DNA from: Burkholderiales bacterium 70-64
Lineage (GTDB): Bacteria; Pseudomonadota; Gammaproteobacteria; Burkholderiales; Burkholderiaceae_E
Assembly: GCA_001898645.1 (NCBI GenBank)
Contig: MKUQ01000044.1
Location: 6,055-70,054, forward strand
DNA: 64,000 nt
Direction of reading: 5' to 3'
Every line of letters starts with the position of its first letter. Position 1 is the first letter of the stretch. A program made the position numbers and the translations under genes. Shown here piece by piece: positions 56,580 to 64,000 of the stretch. The notes under the pieces are model-generated. The model saw only the letters and a list, made by a program, of their open reading frames with translations. It searched no databases and was not told the DNA's origin.

Positions 56580-58472
56580 GTCGGCGACGCGTACAGGCTG
56601 CTCCGCGCTCTCGCGAGAACCGGCTGCGCCCGTCAACTCGCGCAGATTTTCTTCGTTCAGCGTCTCCTTCTCGAGCAGCAGGGCCGCACCACGGTCGAGA
56701 ATCGACCGCTGCTCGGCAAGAACCTGTGTCGCGTTCTCGAACGCCGCTTCGAGAATCGCCTTGACGGCACGGTCGATCTCCCGCGCAACCTCCTCGCTGA
56801 ACTCGTGTCTGCGATTCATCGCCTGCGGAACGTCCAGGAAGCGGGAGCCTTCCCCTTCGTACGATACGTGCCCGAGCTTCGCTTCCATGCCATAACGCAT
56901 GACCATGCTTCGGGCAATGTCGGTGGCCTTTGCCAGATCGTCCGCCGCTCCGGTCGAAAGATGGCCGAAGGCCAGATGCTCGGAGGCGCGCCCGCCGAGC
57001 AGGACCGCCATCTTGCTCTCGAGCTCCTCGCGCGTCATGAGAAACCGGTCCTCGGTGGGTCGCTGAATGGTGTAACCCAGCGCGCCGATACCGCGTGGAA
57101 TGATGGAGATCTTGTGCGCCCGGTCCACCCCGGGCAGCGAGAGGGCGACGAGTGCATGCCCCATCTCGTGGTATGCGACAACCTTGCGCTCGAGCGGGTT
57201 CAGCAGCCGGTTTCGTTTCTCGAGGCCGGCGACAATACGCTCGATCGCCGCCGTGAAATCGTCGAGTCCTGCCGCATCTGCACCTCGTCGCGTAGCGAGT
57301 AGCGCCGCTTCGTTGACGAGATTGGCCAGATCCGCGCCGCTGAAGCCCGGTGTGAGCGCGGCGATCTTCTCCGGATCGGCGTCGGAGGCGAGTTTCACCT
57401 TCTTCAGGTGCACGTCGAGGATCTGCACGCGACCCTTGCGGTCGGGTCGGTCGACGAGCACCTGGCGGTCGAAGCGACCTGCTCGCAACAGTGCCGGATC
57501 AAGTATCTCGGGACGGTTGGTGGCGGCGAGCAGCACGACCCCCGCACTCGTGTCGAATCCATCCATCTCCGAGAGGAGCTGGTTGAGCGTCTGTTCCTTC
57601 TCGTCGTGCCCACCCATCGGGTAAGCGCCACGCGCGCGCCCCAGCGCGTCGAGTTCGTCGATGAAGATGATGGCCGGGGCCTGCTTGCGCGCCTGCTCGA
57701 ACAGATCGCGAACCCGTGCTGCGCCCACGCCTACGAACATCTCGACGAATTCCGAGCCACTGATCGAGAAGAACGGCACACCGGCCTGCCCGGCCACGGC
57801 GCGCGCGAGAAGCGTCTTGCCGGTGCCCGGTGGACCCACGAGCAGAACGCCCTTGGGAACGCGACCGCCCAAGCGCCCGTACCGCGCGGGATCCTTGAGA
57901 AAGCCGATTACTTCCTGCAGTTCCTCCTTCGCTTCGTCCACCCCTGCCACGTCGTCGAATGTAACTTTGGTATCGGTCTCCATGTACACCTTGGCCTTGC
58001 TCTTGCCGACCGACATGAATCCCCCCATGCCTTGCGAGCCGGCCATGCGTTTGATGAGGAAGCTCCACAGGGCAAAGAAGACGAGCGCCGGAATCACCCA
58101 GGAAAGGAGCGCAGGCAGCCACTTGCTTTCGACACGACCCGCAAACGGTACTTTCGCCGCTTCCAGGTCGCCCACCAGCGCACGGTCATCCACCCGCACC
58201 GTGGTGAACGGGTGCGGTCCTTTCGATAGCGTTGCAAGGCGCTCGGCGGTCTTGGGCGACAGATCTTCCCCAGCGCCGTCGTTCGAGAGCGTTCCCGTGA
58301 TCACGGCCTCGCCGAGCGCAACCTCCGTGATCTTCCCCGAGCGCAGGAACGACTTGAAATCGCTGTAGGGCAGATTGTCGACGTGCGGCGGCGCGAGATA
58401 GTCCTGCAGCGCGACGATCAGCAGCAACGCCGCGAACAAATACCAGATCGAAAACTGCTGTTTCTTTTCCAT
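56565..58472 (-). CDS. ftsH: FtsH membrane AAA+ zinc metalloprotease (accessory copy type)
   Basis: This 635-residue protein has two N-terminal membrane segments (about 8-26 and 110-135), Walker A GPPGTGKT, Walker [11 protein letters not shown], second region of homology [18 protein letters not shown], and the zinc site HEMGH starting at H435. It degrades unfolded membrane and regulatory proteins. The small-gene and stress context, away from rrmJ/folP-type neighbours, suggests an accessory FtsH like those in heat-resistance islands. It ends directly at a metal-box-like site. Confidence 0.94.
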   Translation of the reverse strand: MEKKQQFSIWYLFAALLLIVALQDYLAPPHVDNLPYSDFKSFLRSGKITEVALGEAVITGTLSNDGAGEDLSPKTAERLATLSKGPHPFTTVRVDDRALVGDLEAAKVPFAGRVESKWLPALLSWVIPALVFFALWSFLIKRMAGSQGMGGFMSVGKSKAKVYMETDTKVTFDDVAGVDEAKEELQEVIGFLKDPARYGRLGGRVPKGVLLVGPPGTGKTLLARAVAGQAGVPFFSISGSEFVEMFVGVGAARVRDLFEQARKQAPAIIFIDELDALGRARGAYPMGGHDEKEQTLNQLLSEMDGFDTSAGVVLLAATNRPEILDPALLRAGRFDRQVLVDRPDRKGRVQILDVHLKKVKLASDADPEKIAALTPGFSGADLANLVNEAALLATRRGADAAGLDDFTAAIERIVAGLEKRNRLLNPLERKVVAYHEMGHALVALSLPGVDRAHKISIIPRGIGALGYTIQRPTEDRFLMTREELESKMAVLLGGRASEHLAFGHLSTGAADDLAKATDIARSMVMRYGMEAKLGHVSYEGEGSRFLDVPQAMNRRHEFSEEVAREIDRAVKAILEAAFENATQVLAEQRSILDRGAALLLEKETLNEENLRELTGAAGSRESAEQPVRVADVTQM

Positions 58473-58527
58473 GGCTCACCTGTCCGCGCTCAGCGGTCGA
58501 AACTGAATCCGGTCGTTGGGCAGCTAC

Positions 58528-58543
58528 CTGAAGGAAATGTAAT
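58528..58543. promoter_or_regulatory. Partial metal-box half-site upstream of DUF4148 copy 2
   Basis: CTGAAGGAAATGTAAT ends in the same TGTAATCGTCGTGAAAC context as copy 1 at 49307-49322. GTAAT lies 121 bp before the start. It sits between ftsH and copy 2, which are divergent. Confidence 0.4.
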
Positions 58544-58693
58544 CGTCGTGAAACATTGCCGTTGGGGATGCATCACTACAGTGATAGCCGTGATGCACGA
58601 AAACGCATCGCTCGCAGCAGCAGACGCTGCGAACCACGAAACCTGAAAGGAGTAGCGAAATGTCCTCGAAAGCCTTGTTGTTCGCCGCAGCGG
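58539..58693 (+). repeat. Duplicated leader region, copy 2
   Basis: Counterpart of 49318-49470: GTTGGGGATGCATC, GAAAGGAGTAGCGAAATG and the start of the signal peptide are conserved, with an extra GC-rich insertion of a few bases in the middle. Confidence 0.8.
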
Positions 58694-58995
58694 TGTTGTC
58701 GGTGAGCGTGCCCGCCTTCGCCGATAGCGGCGTCGAGTTCGTGAACAACGAGATCGGCTACCAGTTCGTCCATGTGACCCCGAGCAAGACGACGCGCGCG
58801 CAAGTGATCGCCGATTTGCAGGCTGCGCAGAACGCGGGGAGTATTCCGCTCTCGTTCGAGTTTCCGGGCGCGGAGAAGCCGATCGCATCGACGTTGACCC
58901 GCGAGCAGGTACAGCGCGCCGCTGCCGGCCAAAGCAGGGGCGAGCATGAGGCGAAACACCGCCTCTACGGACCGGTGCACGCACTCGGCTCCTGA
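58660..58995 (+). CDS. DUF4148 small secreted protein, copy 2
   Basis: This 111-residue protein is the same length as copy 1 (49436), with signal MSSKALLFAAAVLSVSVPAF and mature SGVEFVNNEIGYQFVHVTPS, KTTRAQVIADLQAAQNAGSI. The C-terminal third is more divergent (EKPIASTLTREQVQRAAAGQ). Shine-Dalgarno AAAGGAG as in copy 1. Unknown periplasmic role. It converges with the UbiB-like gene (28 nt). Confidence 0.85.
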   Translation: MSSKALLFAAAVLSVSVPAFADSGVEFVNNEIGYQFVHVTPSKTTRAQVIADLQAAQNAGSIPLSFEFPGAEKPIASTLTREQVQRAAAGQSRGEHEAKHRLYGPVHALGS

Positions 58996-59023
58996 ATAGC
59001 GCTTCGGTCGCTGCGCCAGGCAT

Positions 59024-60661
59024 TCAGAGCTCTCTCGAACGCAGAGCGAGCACTGCCCACGCAAGGCCCAGCGCAGCGGCAGCAACGAAGCCGACGATGC
59101 CGAGCACCGGGAGGCCTTCCCAATGTGGGCCCGCATGGGACGCGAGAAGAAGCGCCGAGCCGACGACGATCGAAGCGATGATCATCGCGAAGGCGAGCCG
59201 ATTGCTCGCTTGCAGCAAGTGGCGCTCGACGGACCGGCCGCTCTGGTGGCGAATATCGAACAGCGGTTCGCCGCGTTCGAGGCGACCGGCGAGGCGGCGA
59301 AGTGCGATCGGCGCCTCATCGGTAAGTTCGCGGACCGTGACGAGCGACCGGTACAACTTCGCAAACTGCGCTGCGCCGGCTTCGGGCCGCAACGCGCGCG
59401 CGACGAGTCGGCCGCTATACGCCTGGAAGGCCGCAAGCGAACTGAACTGCGGATCGAGCCGCTGAACGAGGCTTTCCAGCTCCGCGAACGCGCGCATCAG
59501 CAGCGTCGTCTCGCGCAACAGCCGGATATGATGCCTGCGACCCAGCCCAATGAACTCGTGAATGATGGCGCCGAACGAATGGCGCCCCGCTCCCGAGGCG
59601 CGATAGTAGCGATCGAGCGCAGCGGAGAGGTCGCTGACGAATGCTGCGCGGTCCAGTTCGGCGCTGGCACCCCCCATGCCGATATAGGCGCTTGCCACCC
59701 AATCCGGATCGCGCGCCATCACAGCGAGAAACAGCTGCCGCAGGCTCTCTTGCACGCGGGGCGACAACTCGCCGATCGCACCGAAATCATGAAAGCACAG
59801 CCGACCATCGGGCAGAACGAAGACGTTCCCCGGATGCGGGTCCGCATGGAAGACGCCCTGCTCGAAGACCTGAGCCAGAAAGACGCGCATGAGCGACTGC
59901 GCCAGGGCGCGCGGGTCCTCGCTCGCGCCGTGAGGCGCATCGGCTCGCTGACCGGTGCTGTGCTCCATCGTGAGCACGCGACGGGTGGTGGCGTGCCAGA
60001 AAATCCGGGGCACGTACACGAGAGGTTCGTCGCGGTTGAGCTCCGCGAAGCGCTCGGCATTGCGCGCTTCCTGCTCGAAGTCCAGCTCGCCCCGCAGCGT
60101 GACGGAGAACTCGTCCACCAGCTCCGCAAGATTCAGTGCGCGAAGAGCGGGAAGCAATCCGGAGAGCATACGCACGAGGCGCTTCAGGACGGCAATGTCG
60201 GCCTCGACGGTCCGCTCGAGATCGGGGCGCTGCACCTTGACGATCACGTCCGTTCCGTCGGGCAGCACTGCGCAGTGCACCTGCGCCATCGATGCCGCAG
60301 CCATCGGTTCGTCCTTGAAACCGGTAAACAACTCGCCGATCGTGCGCCCGGTCTCGTCTTCGATGATCCGTCTTGAAACTTCGGCCGGGAACGATCCGAC
60401 TCGGTCCTGCAGCCCGCGCAACTCCGCCACGAACGCGTCCGGGAAGAGATCCTCGCGCTGCGAGAGCATCTGGCCGAACTTGACGAAAGTCGGCCCCAGC
60501 TCCTCGAGCGCCTCGCGCAGGCGGGTTGCGTCGCTTGCCGACCTCGAGGAGCGATCGCCTCGGTGGGCCCGGAAGCCGAGTTGCTCGGCGTAGTGTCTCC
60601 AACCTTTGGCGACCGCTACCCGCGCGATCTCCCGAAGGCGGGCCAGTTCGCCCGCATTCAT
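59024..60661 (-). CDS. UbiB/ABC1-family atypical kinase with C-terminal membrane anchor
   Basis: This 545-residue protein has the family's LGPTFVKFGQMLSQREDLFP (KxGQ motif), MAQVHCAVLPDGTDVIVKVQ (Ala-rich loop and lysine), GVFHADPHPGNVFVLPDGRL and LCFHDFGAIGEL (catalytic and metal-binding motifs). Two C-terminal transmembrane helices (about 490-510 and 515-535) anchor it. UbiB proteins support ubiquinone biosynthesis or lipid/quinone extraction. Not next to ubiE/ubiJ here, so it is probably an accessory paralogue. Confidence 0.9.
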   Translation of the reverse strand: MNAGELARLREIARVAVAKGWRHYAEQLGFRAHRGDRSSRSASDATRLREALEELGPTFVKFGQMLSQREDLFPDAFVAELRGLQDRVGSFPAEVSRRIIEDETGRTIGELFTGFKDEPMAAASMAQVHCAVLPDGTDVIVKVQRPDLERTVEADIAVLKRLVRMLSGLLPALRALNLAELVDEFSVTLRGELDFEQEARNAERFAELNRDEPLVYVPRIFWHATTRRVLTMEHSTGQRADAPHGASEDPRALAQSLMRVFLAQVFEQGVFHADPHPGNVFVLPDGRLCFHDFGAIGELSPRVQESLRQLFLAVMARDPDWVASAYIGMGGASAELDRAAFVSDLSAALDRYYRASGAGRHSFGAIIHEFIGLGRRHHIRLLRETTLLMRAFAELESLVQRLDPQFSSLAAFQAYSGRLVARALRPEAGAAQFAKLYRSLVTVRELTDEAPIALRRLAGRLERGEPLFDIRHQSGRSVERHLLQASNRLAFAMIIASIVVGSALLLASHAGPHWEGLPVLGIVGFVAAAALGLAWAVLALRSREL

Positions 60662-60688
60662 TCGTACATTCCAGGCGCTCCGCGGCGG

Positions 60689-60949
60689 CTACACATTCAG
60701 CCGCGAAGCCAGCCAGTTGTAGAAGGCGCCGAGCGCGAGCCCCGAGATCGCCAGGACGACGATTGCATAGAGAAAGCCGCCCCAGGTGAACGCGCGCGGC
60801 CGCATCATGGTCGTGAAGTCGAGCCCGTGGAAAAGGCTGTTCATCCACGTCAGCGAGGCTTGTGGCGCCAGTGTCCAGATCAGCGCGCAGGCGAAATAGA
60901 AGACTGCGACCGTGATGGCAAGCGTGGATCCGGCGCGAAGCGGGGTCAT
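60689..60949 (-). CDS. Small two-helix membrane protein, DUF5676-like
   Basis: This 86-residue protein starts at ATG 60949 and overlaps the preceding PRPP synthetase stop by 4 nt. Two transmembrane helices (about 9-28 and 55-78) flank TWMNSLFHGLDFTTMMRPRA. Similar short proteins (DUF5676) occur in metal and stress islands; function unknown. Coupled translation suggests work with the upstream nucleotide genes or the downstream kinase. Confidence 0.75.
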   Translation of the reverse strand: MTPLRAGSTLAITVAVFYFACALIWTLAPQASLTWMNSLFHGLDFTTMMRPRAFTWGGFLYAIVVLAISGLALGAFYNWLASRLNV

Positions 60950-61857
60950 GGCGAGATCTCCCGGAACGAGGTCGGCATCAGAGCGCGCACGCCGTCGGCG
61001 ATCGCAGCACTGAGTTCGATGCGATTCGACGGATGGGCGATCGTGTCGCAACTGACGATCGTTCCCGCGCCAGCGCGCCTGAGGTCGTCGAACGCAGCAC
61101 CGGCGAAGATCGCATGAACGCCCACGCACACGGGCGGCTCAGTCATCGCCTGCCGCAGGTGACGAACCGTTTCGATCATCGTCCGGGCGGTCGACACGAT
61201 GTCGTCGACCAGCACCGGGGTGTGGCTGCGCCATCGGGCGACATCCGGCACCGACACCTCCACGTCGCGATCGCCGCGACGCGTCTTCTCGAGCACGGTG
61301 AACGGCACGCCGGCGCGCTGCGCGACATCGGCCACCCACTGATTGCTTTCCTCGTCGGGACCCACGAGAAGGGGCCGCTCGACCTCGGAACCGACCCAGC
61401 GGGCAATGCTGTCGGCAGCATGCACGACGCGAGTCGGGATCGTGTATACCTCGGACAGCTCCTTGATCCGATGCAGGTGCGGATCGACCGTAACGAGCCA
61501 GTCGAACCGGCGCGAAATCCATTCGGCAAAATGTCGTGTACTGATCGTTTCGCCGGGGTGAAAGCGGTGGTCCTGGCGCATATAGGCAAGGTACGGCGCC
61601 ACCAGGCCGATCGAGCGCGCCCCGCTGTCGCGCGCCGCTGAGGCAAGCAGCAGCAGCGCCACGAGCTTGTCGTCCGGTCGGTCGAGCGTGCATACGATCA
61701 GCGCATGGCGATGCTCGAGCGGAGACTCCACCCGGACGTGCGATTCACCGTCCGGAAAGCGTCGCACGCTGGCAGCGCCTCGATCGAAGCTAAGCACAGC
61801 GGCAAGCGCATCGGCCACGCGCTCGTTACCCGGCATCGCCAGAATGACCGGGTTCAT
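60946..61857 (-). CDS. Ribose-phosphate diphosphokinase-like (PRPP synthetase) protein
   Basis: This 303-residue protein has [60 protein letters not shown] and the PRPP-binding [17 protein letters not shown], all in the order of Prs enzymes. The text is divergent from housekeeping Prs and resembles archaeal-like or island-borne forms. It makes PRPP from ribose-5-phosphate and ATP. ATGA overlaps at both ends bind it into a tight operon. Confidence 0.88.
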   Translation of the reverse strand: MNPVILAMPGNERVADALAAVLSFDRGAASVRRFPDGESHVRVESPLEHRHALIVCTLDRPDDKLVALLLLASAARDSGARSIGLVAPYLAYMRQDHRFHPGETISTRHFAEWISRRFDWLVTVDPHLHRIKELSEVYTIPTRVVHAADSIARWVGSEVERPLLVGPDEESNQWVADVAQRAGVPFTVLEKTRRGDRDVEVSVPDVARWRSHTPVLVDDIVSTARTMIETVRHLRQAMTEPPVCVGVHAIFAGAAFDDLRRAGAGTIVSCDTIAHPSNRIELSAAIADGVRALMPTSFREISP

Positions 61858-63395
61858 GGTGCCTCCACTGGGCCGAGCGAGACGACCGGATGCGAGGCGA
61901 GGTACCGCTTCGCGTAGGCCAGCTCCCCAGGTGCTCGCGCATGCAGCGTGAGCAGCGGCGTATCGCGCTGCACGAGGTCACCGAGTCGGACATGCAGCTC
62001 CAGACCGGCCACCGGAACATTCGGCGCTCCCGCCAGTTTCGCGACGCGGGCGAGCCGGCGGCAATCGATGGCGGTGATGCGTCCGACCCGACCCGCCGGT
62101 ATCGGGTCGATCAACGGCGCGACATCGGGCTCGCGAAACGCGCCTTGTGCCTGGCAGATCGCACGGAACTTCGCCCATGCCGCACCGCTGTCGAGCAGGC
62201 TGGATGCTCGTGCTTCGCCGGTTCCCGCAGGGCTGTCACCGCACAGTTCAAGCACCTCGGCGGCCAGCTTCAGCGCCCGACTGCGCAAGTCCGCCGGTGC
62301 ATCGGGGCTGCGACGCAACACCGCGAGGACGTCGCGCGCCTCGAGTGCCGGCCCGATTCCCCGACCGACCGGCTGATTGCCATCGGTACGCTGCACGCTT
62401 GTCTGCAGCCCGAAAGCGGCGGCAACCTGCTCGAGCAGCACCTGGAGCCGATCCGCGTCGCTGGCGCTGCGCACCTTTGCCGTCGGACCGACGGGCATGT
62501 CGATCAGGACGTGGCTCGCACCGGCGGCGATCTTCTTCGACAACACCGAGGCGACAAGCTGCGCGTCGCCGTCGATGTCCAGCGGGCGTGCAACCCGGAT
62601 CAGGATGTCGTCGGCCGGGCTCAGATTGATCGCGCCGCCCCAGACGAGGCAACCGCCTTCGCGGTCGACGACCTCGCGCATCTCGCGCGTGTCGAGGTCG
62701 ACGCGGGTAAGCACGTCCATGACGTCGGCCGTGCCTGCCGGCGAAGTGATCGCGCGCGACGACGTCTTGGGAATCGTCAGCCCGGCCGCAGCCACGATCG
62801 CGACCACGATCGGCGTGGTGCGGTTGCCGGGCAGACCGCCGACCGAGTGCTTGTCCGCGATCGGAGTCTTCCCCCACGAAAGGATGTCACCGGCGCCGAC
62901 CATCGCCCGGGTGAGGTCGACGGTCTCCTCCAGAGACATGCGCCCGCCGGCGCACGCACTGAGGAACGCGGCGATGTGCACATCCGCGTAATTGCCCGAG
63001 GCGATATCGCCGACGACGGACGCGAACGCGCGAGCATCGAGGCGGTTGCCGTAGATCTTGGAGCGCAACGCACTCAGCGAGTCGAGCGTGGGCGCGTGCG
63101 ATACCCACACCGACTCCCGATCGCTCGCTTGCAGCGCCCGCCACGCGCTGGTTGATAGTCCCGCTTCATGCACACCGACGAGATCGGAGTCGACGACGTT
63201 CAGCGTAGCGACGATTCGCCGCTCGTGCAGCCTTACTTCGACGCGTGCCAGTGCAGTGAAGCCCTCGGCGCGGCAAACGTGGCAGTCGCGGTGCATGTAG
63301 ACGACATGCTCGTCGTGCGTATCGATGCCGAGGGTTCGAAGACGCAACGCGTCCGACGAGGGCACGTCGACCGTATCGAGAGGCCGCACGCTCAC
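61854..63395 (-). CDS. AMP phosphorylase / thymidine phosphorylase family protein
   Basis: This 513-residue protein starts at GTG 63395, overlapping the upstream stop (GTGA). An N-terminal domain (about 1-90) precedes the phosphorylase core with [39 protein letters not shown] and [20 protein letters not shown]. The KHSVGGxPGN form is that of archaeal AMP phosphorylases rather than DeoA (KHSTGGVGD). It would release a nucleobase and ribose-1,5-bisphosphate from NMPs. Cysteines in [11 protein letters not shown] near residue 40 are noteworthy. Confidence 0.87.
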   Translation of the reverse strand: MSVRPLDTVDVPSSDALRLRTLGIDTHDEHVVYMHRDCHVCRAEGFTALARVEVRLHERRIVATLNVVDSDLVGVHEAGLSTSAWRALQASDRESVWVSHAPTLDSLSALRSKIYGNRLDARAFASVVGDIASGNYADVHIAAFLSACAGGRMSLEETVDLTRAMVGAGDILSWGKTPIADKHSVGGLPGNRTTPIVVAIVAAAGLTIPKTSSRAITSPAGTADVMDVLTRVDLDTREMREVVDREGGCLVWGGAINLSPADDILIRVARPLDIDGDAQLVASVLSKKIAAGASHVLIDMPVGPTAKVRSASDADRLQVLLEQVAAAFGLQTSVQRTDGNQPVGRGIGPALEARDVLAVLRRSPDAPADLRSRALKLAAEVLELCGDSPAGTGEARASSLLDSGAAWAKFRAICQAQGAFREPDVAPLIDPIPAGRVGRITAIDCRRLARVAKLAGAPNVPVAGLELHVRLGDLVQRDTPLLTLHARAPGELAYAKRYLASHPVVSLGPVEAP

Positions 63396-64000
63396 GATTC
63401 GACCTCGATCGTCTGGCCGAGCCGCGGCGCGTAGGCATCCCAGCCGAGTTCGCGTTCGATACGCTGGCGCAGCGTGTCGGCTGGCCCCGGTTCGCCATGG
63501 GTCAGGTATACCCGGCGCGGTGGACGCTGCGCGGTGGCGAGCCACTGGACGATCTGACGGGCGTCGGCGTGCGCGGAAATGCCCTCCAGGCTCATCACCT
63601 CTGCACGCACGGGGATGTCCTGTCCGTGGATCCGGATGCTGCTCTCGCCAGCGACCATCCGTGCGCCGCGCGTTCCTGCCGCCTGGTACCCCGCAAAGAC
63701 GACCGTGTTGCGGCGATCGGGCGCGAGTGTCTTCAGATGATGCAGGACGCGCCCCCCGGTGGCCATTCCACTGGCCGAGACGATTACGGCCGGATACGTC
63801 ATCGCGTTGAGCGCACGCGATTCTTCGACGCTCCTCACCATCGTCGCCACTTTGCACATGCCGGCGCACTCGGCGTCGGATAATCGATGCTCCGCTCGAT
63901 GCCGGTGGTAAATGTCGGTCATGTCGATCGCCATCGGGCTGTTCAGAAAAACCGGAAGGTCGGGAATGGCGCGCCTTTGCTTCAGGCGATAGATCGCGTA
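63392..64000 (-). CDS. MBL-fold beta-CASP exonuclease-like protein, C-terminal part (continues beyond window)
   Basis: About 200 C-terminal residues are present, continuing past the right edge: [56 protein letters not shown] and [20 protein letters not shown], then [15 protein letters not shown]. These are the beta-CASP and final metallo-beta-lactamase motifs of RNA-processing (RNase J/CPSF-like) proteins. GTGA overlap with the phosphorylase suggests coupled translation. Confidence 0.88.
   Translation of the reverse strand, partial: YAIYRLKQRRAIPDLPVFLNSPMAIDMTDIYHRHRAEHRLSDAECAGMCKVATMVRSVEESRALNAMTYPAVIVSASGMATGGRVLHHLKTLAPDRRNTVVFAGYQAAGTRGARMVAGESSIRIHGQDIPVRAEVMSLEGISAHADARQIVQWLATAQRPPRRVYLTHGEPGPADTLRQRIERELGWDAYAPRLGQTIEVES

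Overview
The window is about 64 kb of very GC-rich DNA with strong GC3 bias, tightly packed operons, frequent 1-4 nt stop/start overlaps and GTG starts. Gene content (nos denitrification accessory genes, czc/cop/mer metal resistance, DUF4148 proteins, a ParDE pair) points to a betaproteobacterium, probably Burkholderiales or Rhodocyclales. That placement is inferred from gene families, not from a marker gene.

Positions 1-1716 hold the end of a nos cluster: the NosY C-terminus, NosL, and a second NosL-like protein carrying a CPVCGM motif. Next (minus strand, 5453-1733) is a deacetylase gene followed by an ADP-forming acyl-CoA synthetase/GNAT protein, a likely reversible lysine-acetylation pair. 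A ClC chloride channel (5617-7506) overlaps the next block tail to tail.

Positions 17627-7433 (minus strand) look like one complete heme or metal acquisition system. A Fur-boxed promoter leads to a FecI-type sigma factor and FecR, then an STN-type TonB receptor, a secreted hemophilin-like protein, a Slam-type outer-membrane translocator, and dedicated TonB, ExbB and ExbD. This is the best candidate for an under-described system in the window.

Positions 17684-22800 are mixed: a DUF937 protein, a SnoaL-like protein, a Tat-type predicted methyltransferase, a ParDE toxin-antitoxin module with a palindromic operator, a LysR regulator, an IS21 istB remnant, and a decayed copy of a CzcC-like outer-membrane factor.

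Positions 22840-48296 form a heavy-metal island. It contains a two-component system, the cop genes (CPx-ATPase, cytochrome c, cupredoxin, CopB, CopA), an orphan CopR-like regulator, a five-gene RND efflux operon, a second P-type ATPase with an atypical CPD motif, merR-merTPA, and a second multicopper oxidase operon. Sites of the form ATTACA-N-GTAAT sit in the promoters of the two regulators, of copA and of the efflux operon. Weaker half-sites recur further right.

Positions 48406-64000 form a stress/metabolism region. It has two pairs of small secreted paralogues (DUF4148 and Met/His-repeat proteins), a phospholipase D/cardiolipin synthase, archaeal-type type II GAPDH, an OsmC-like protein, an extra FtsH, a UbiB-type kinase, and a translationally coupled set of a beta-CASP nuclease, AMP/thymidine phosphorylase, PRPP synthetase and a small membrane protein. 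Broken genes are interspersed: an alcohol dehydrogenase and the OsmC gene each off by one G, a cyclopropane synthase fragment, and a GH65 remnant. This is typical of an accreted, partly decaying island. No tRNA, rRNA or CRISPR array was recognised.
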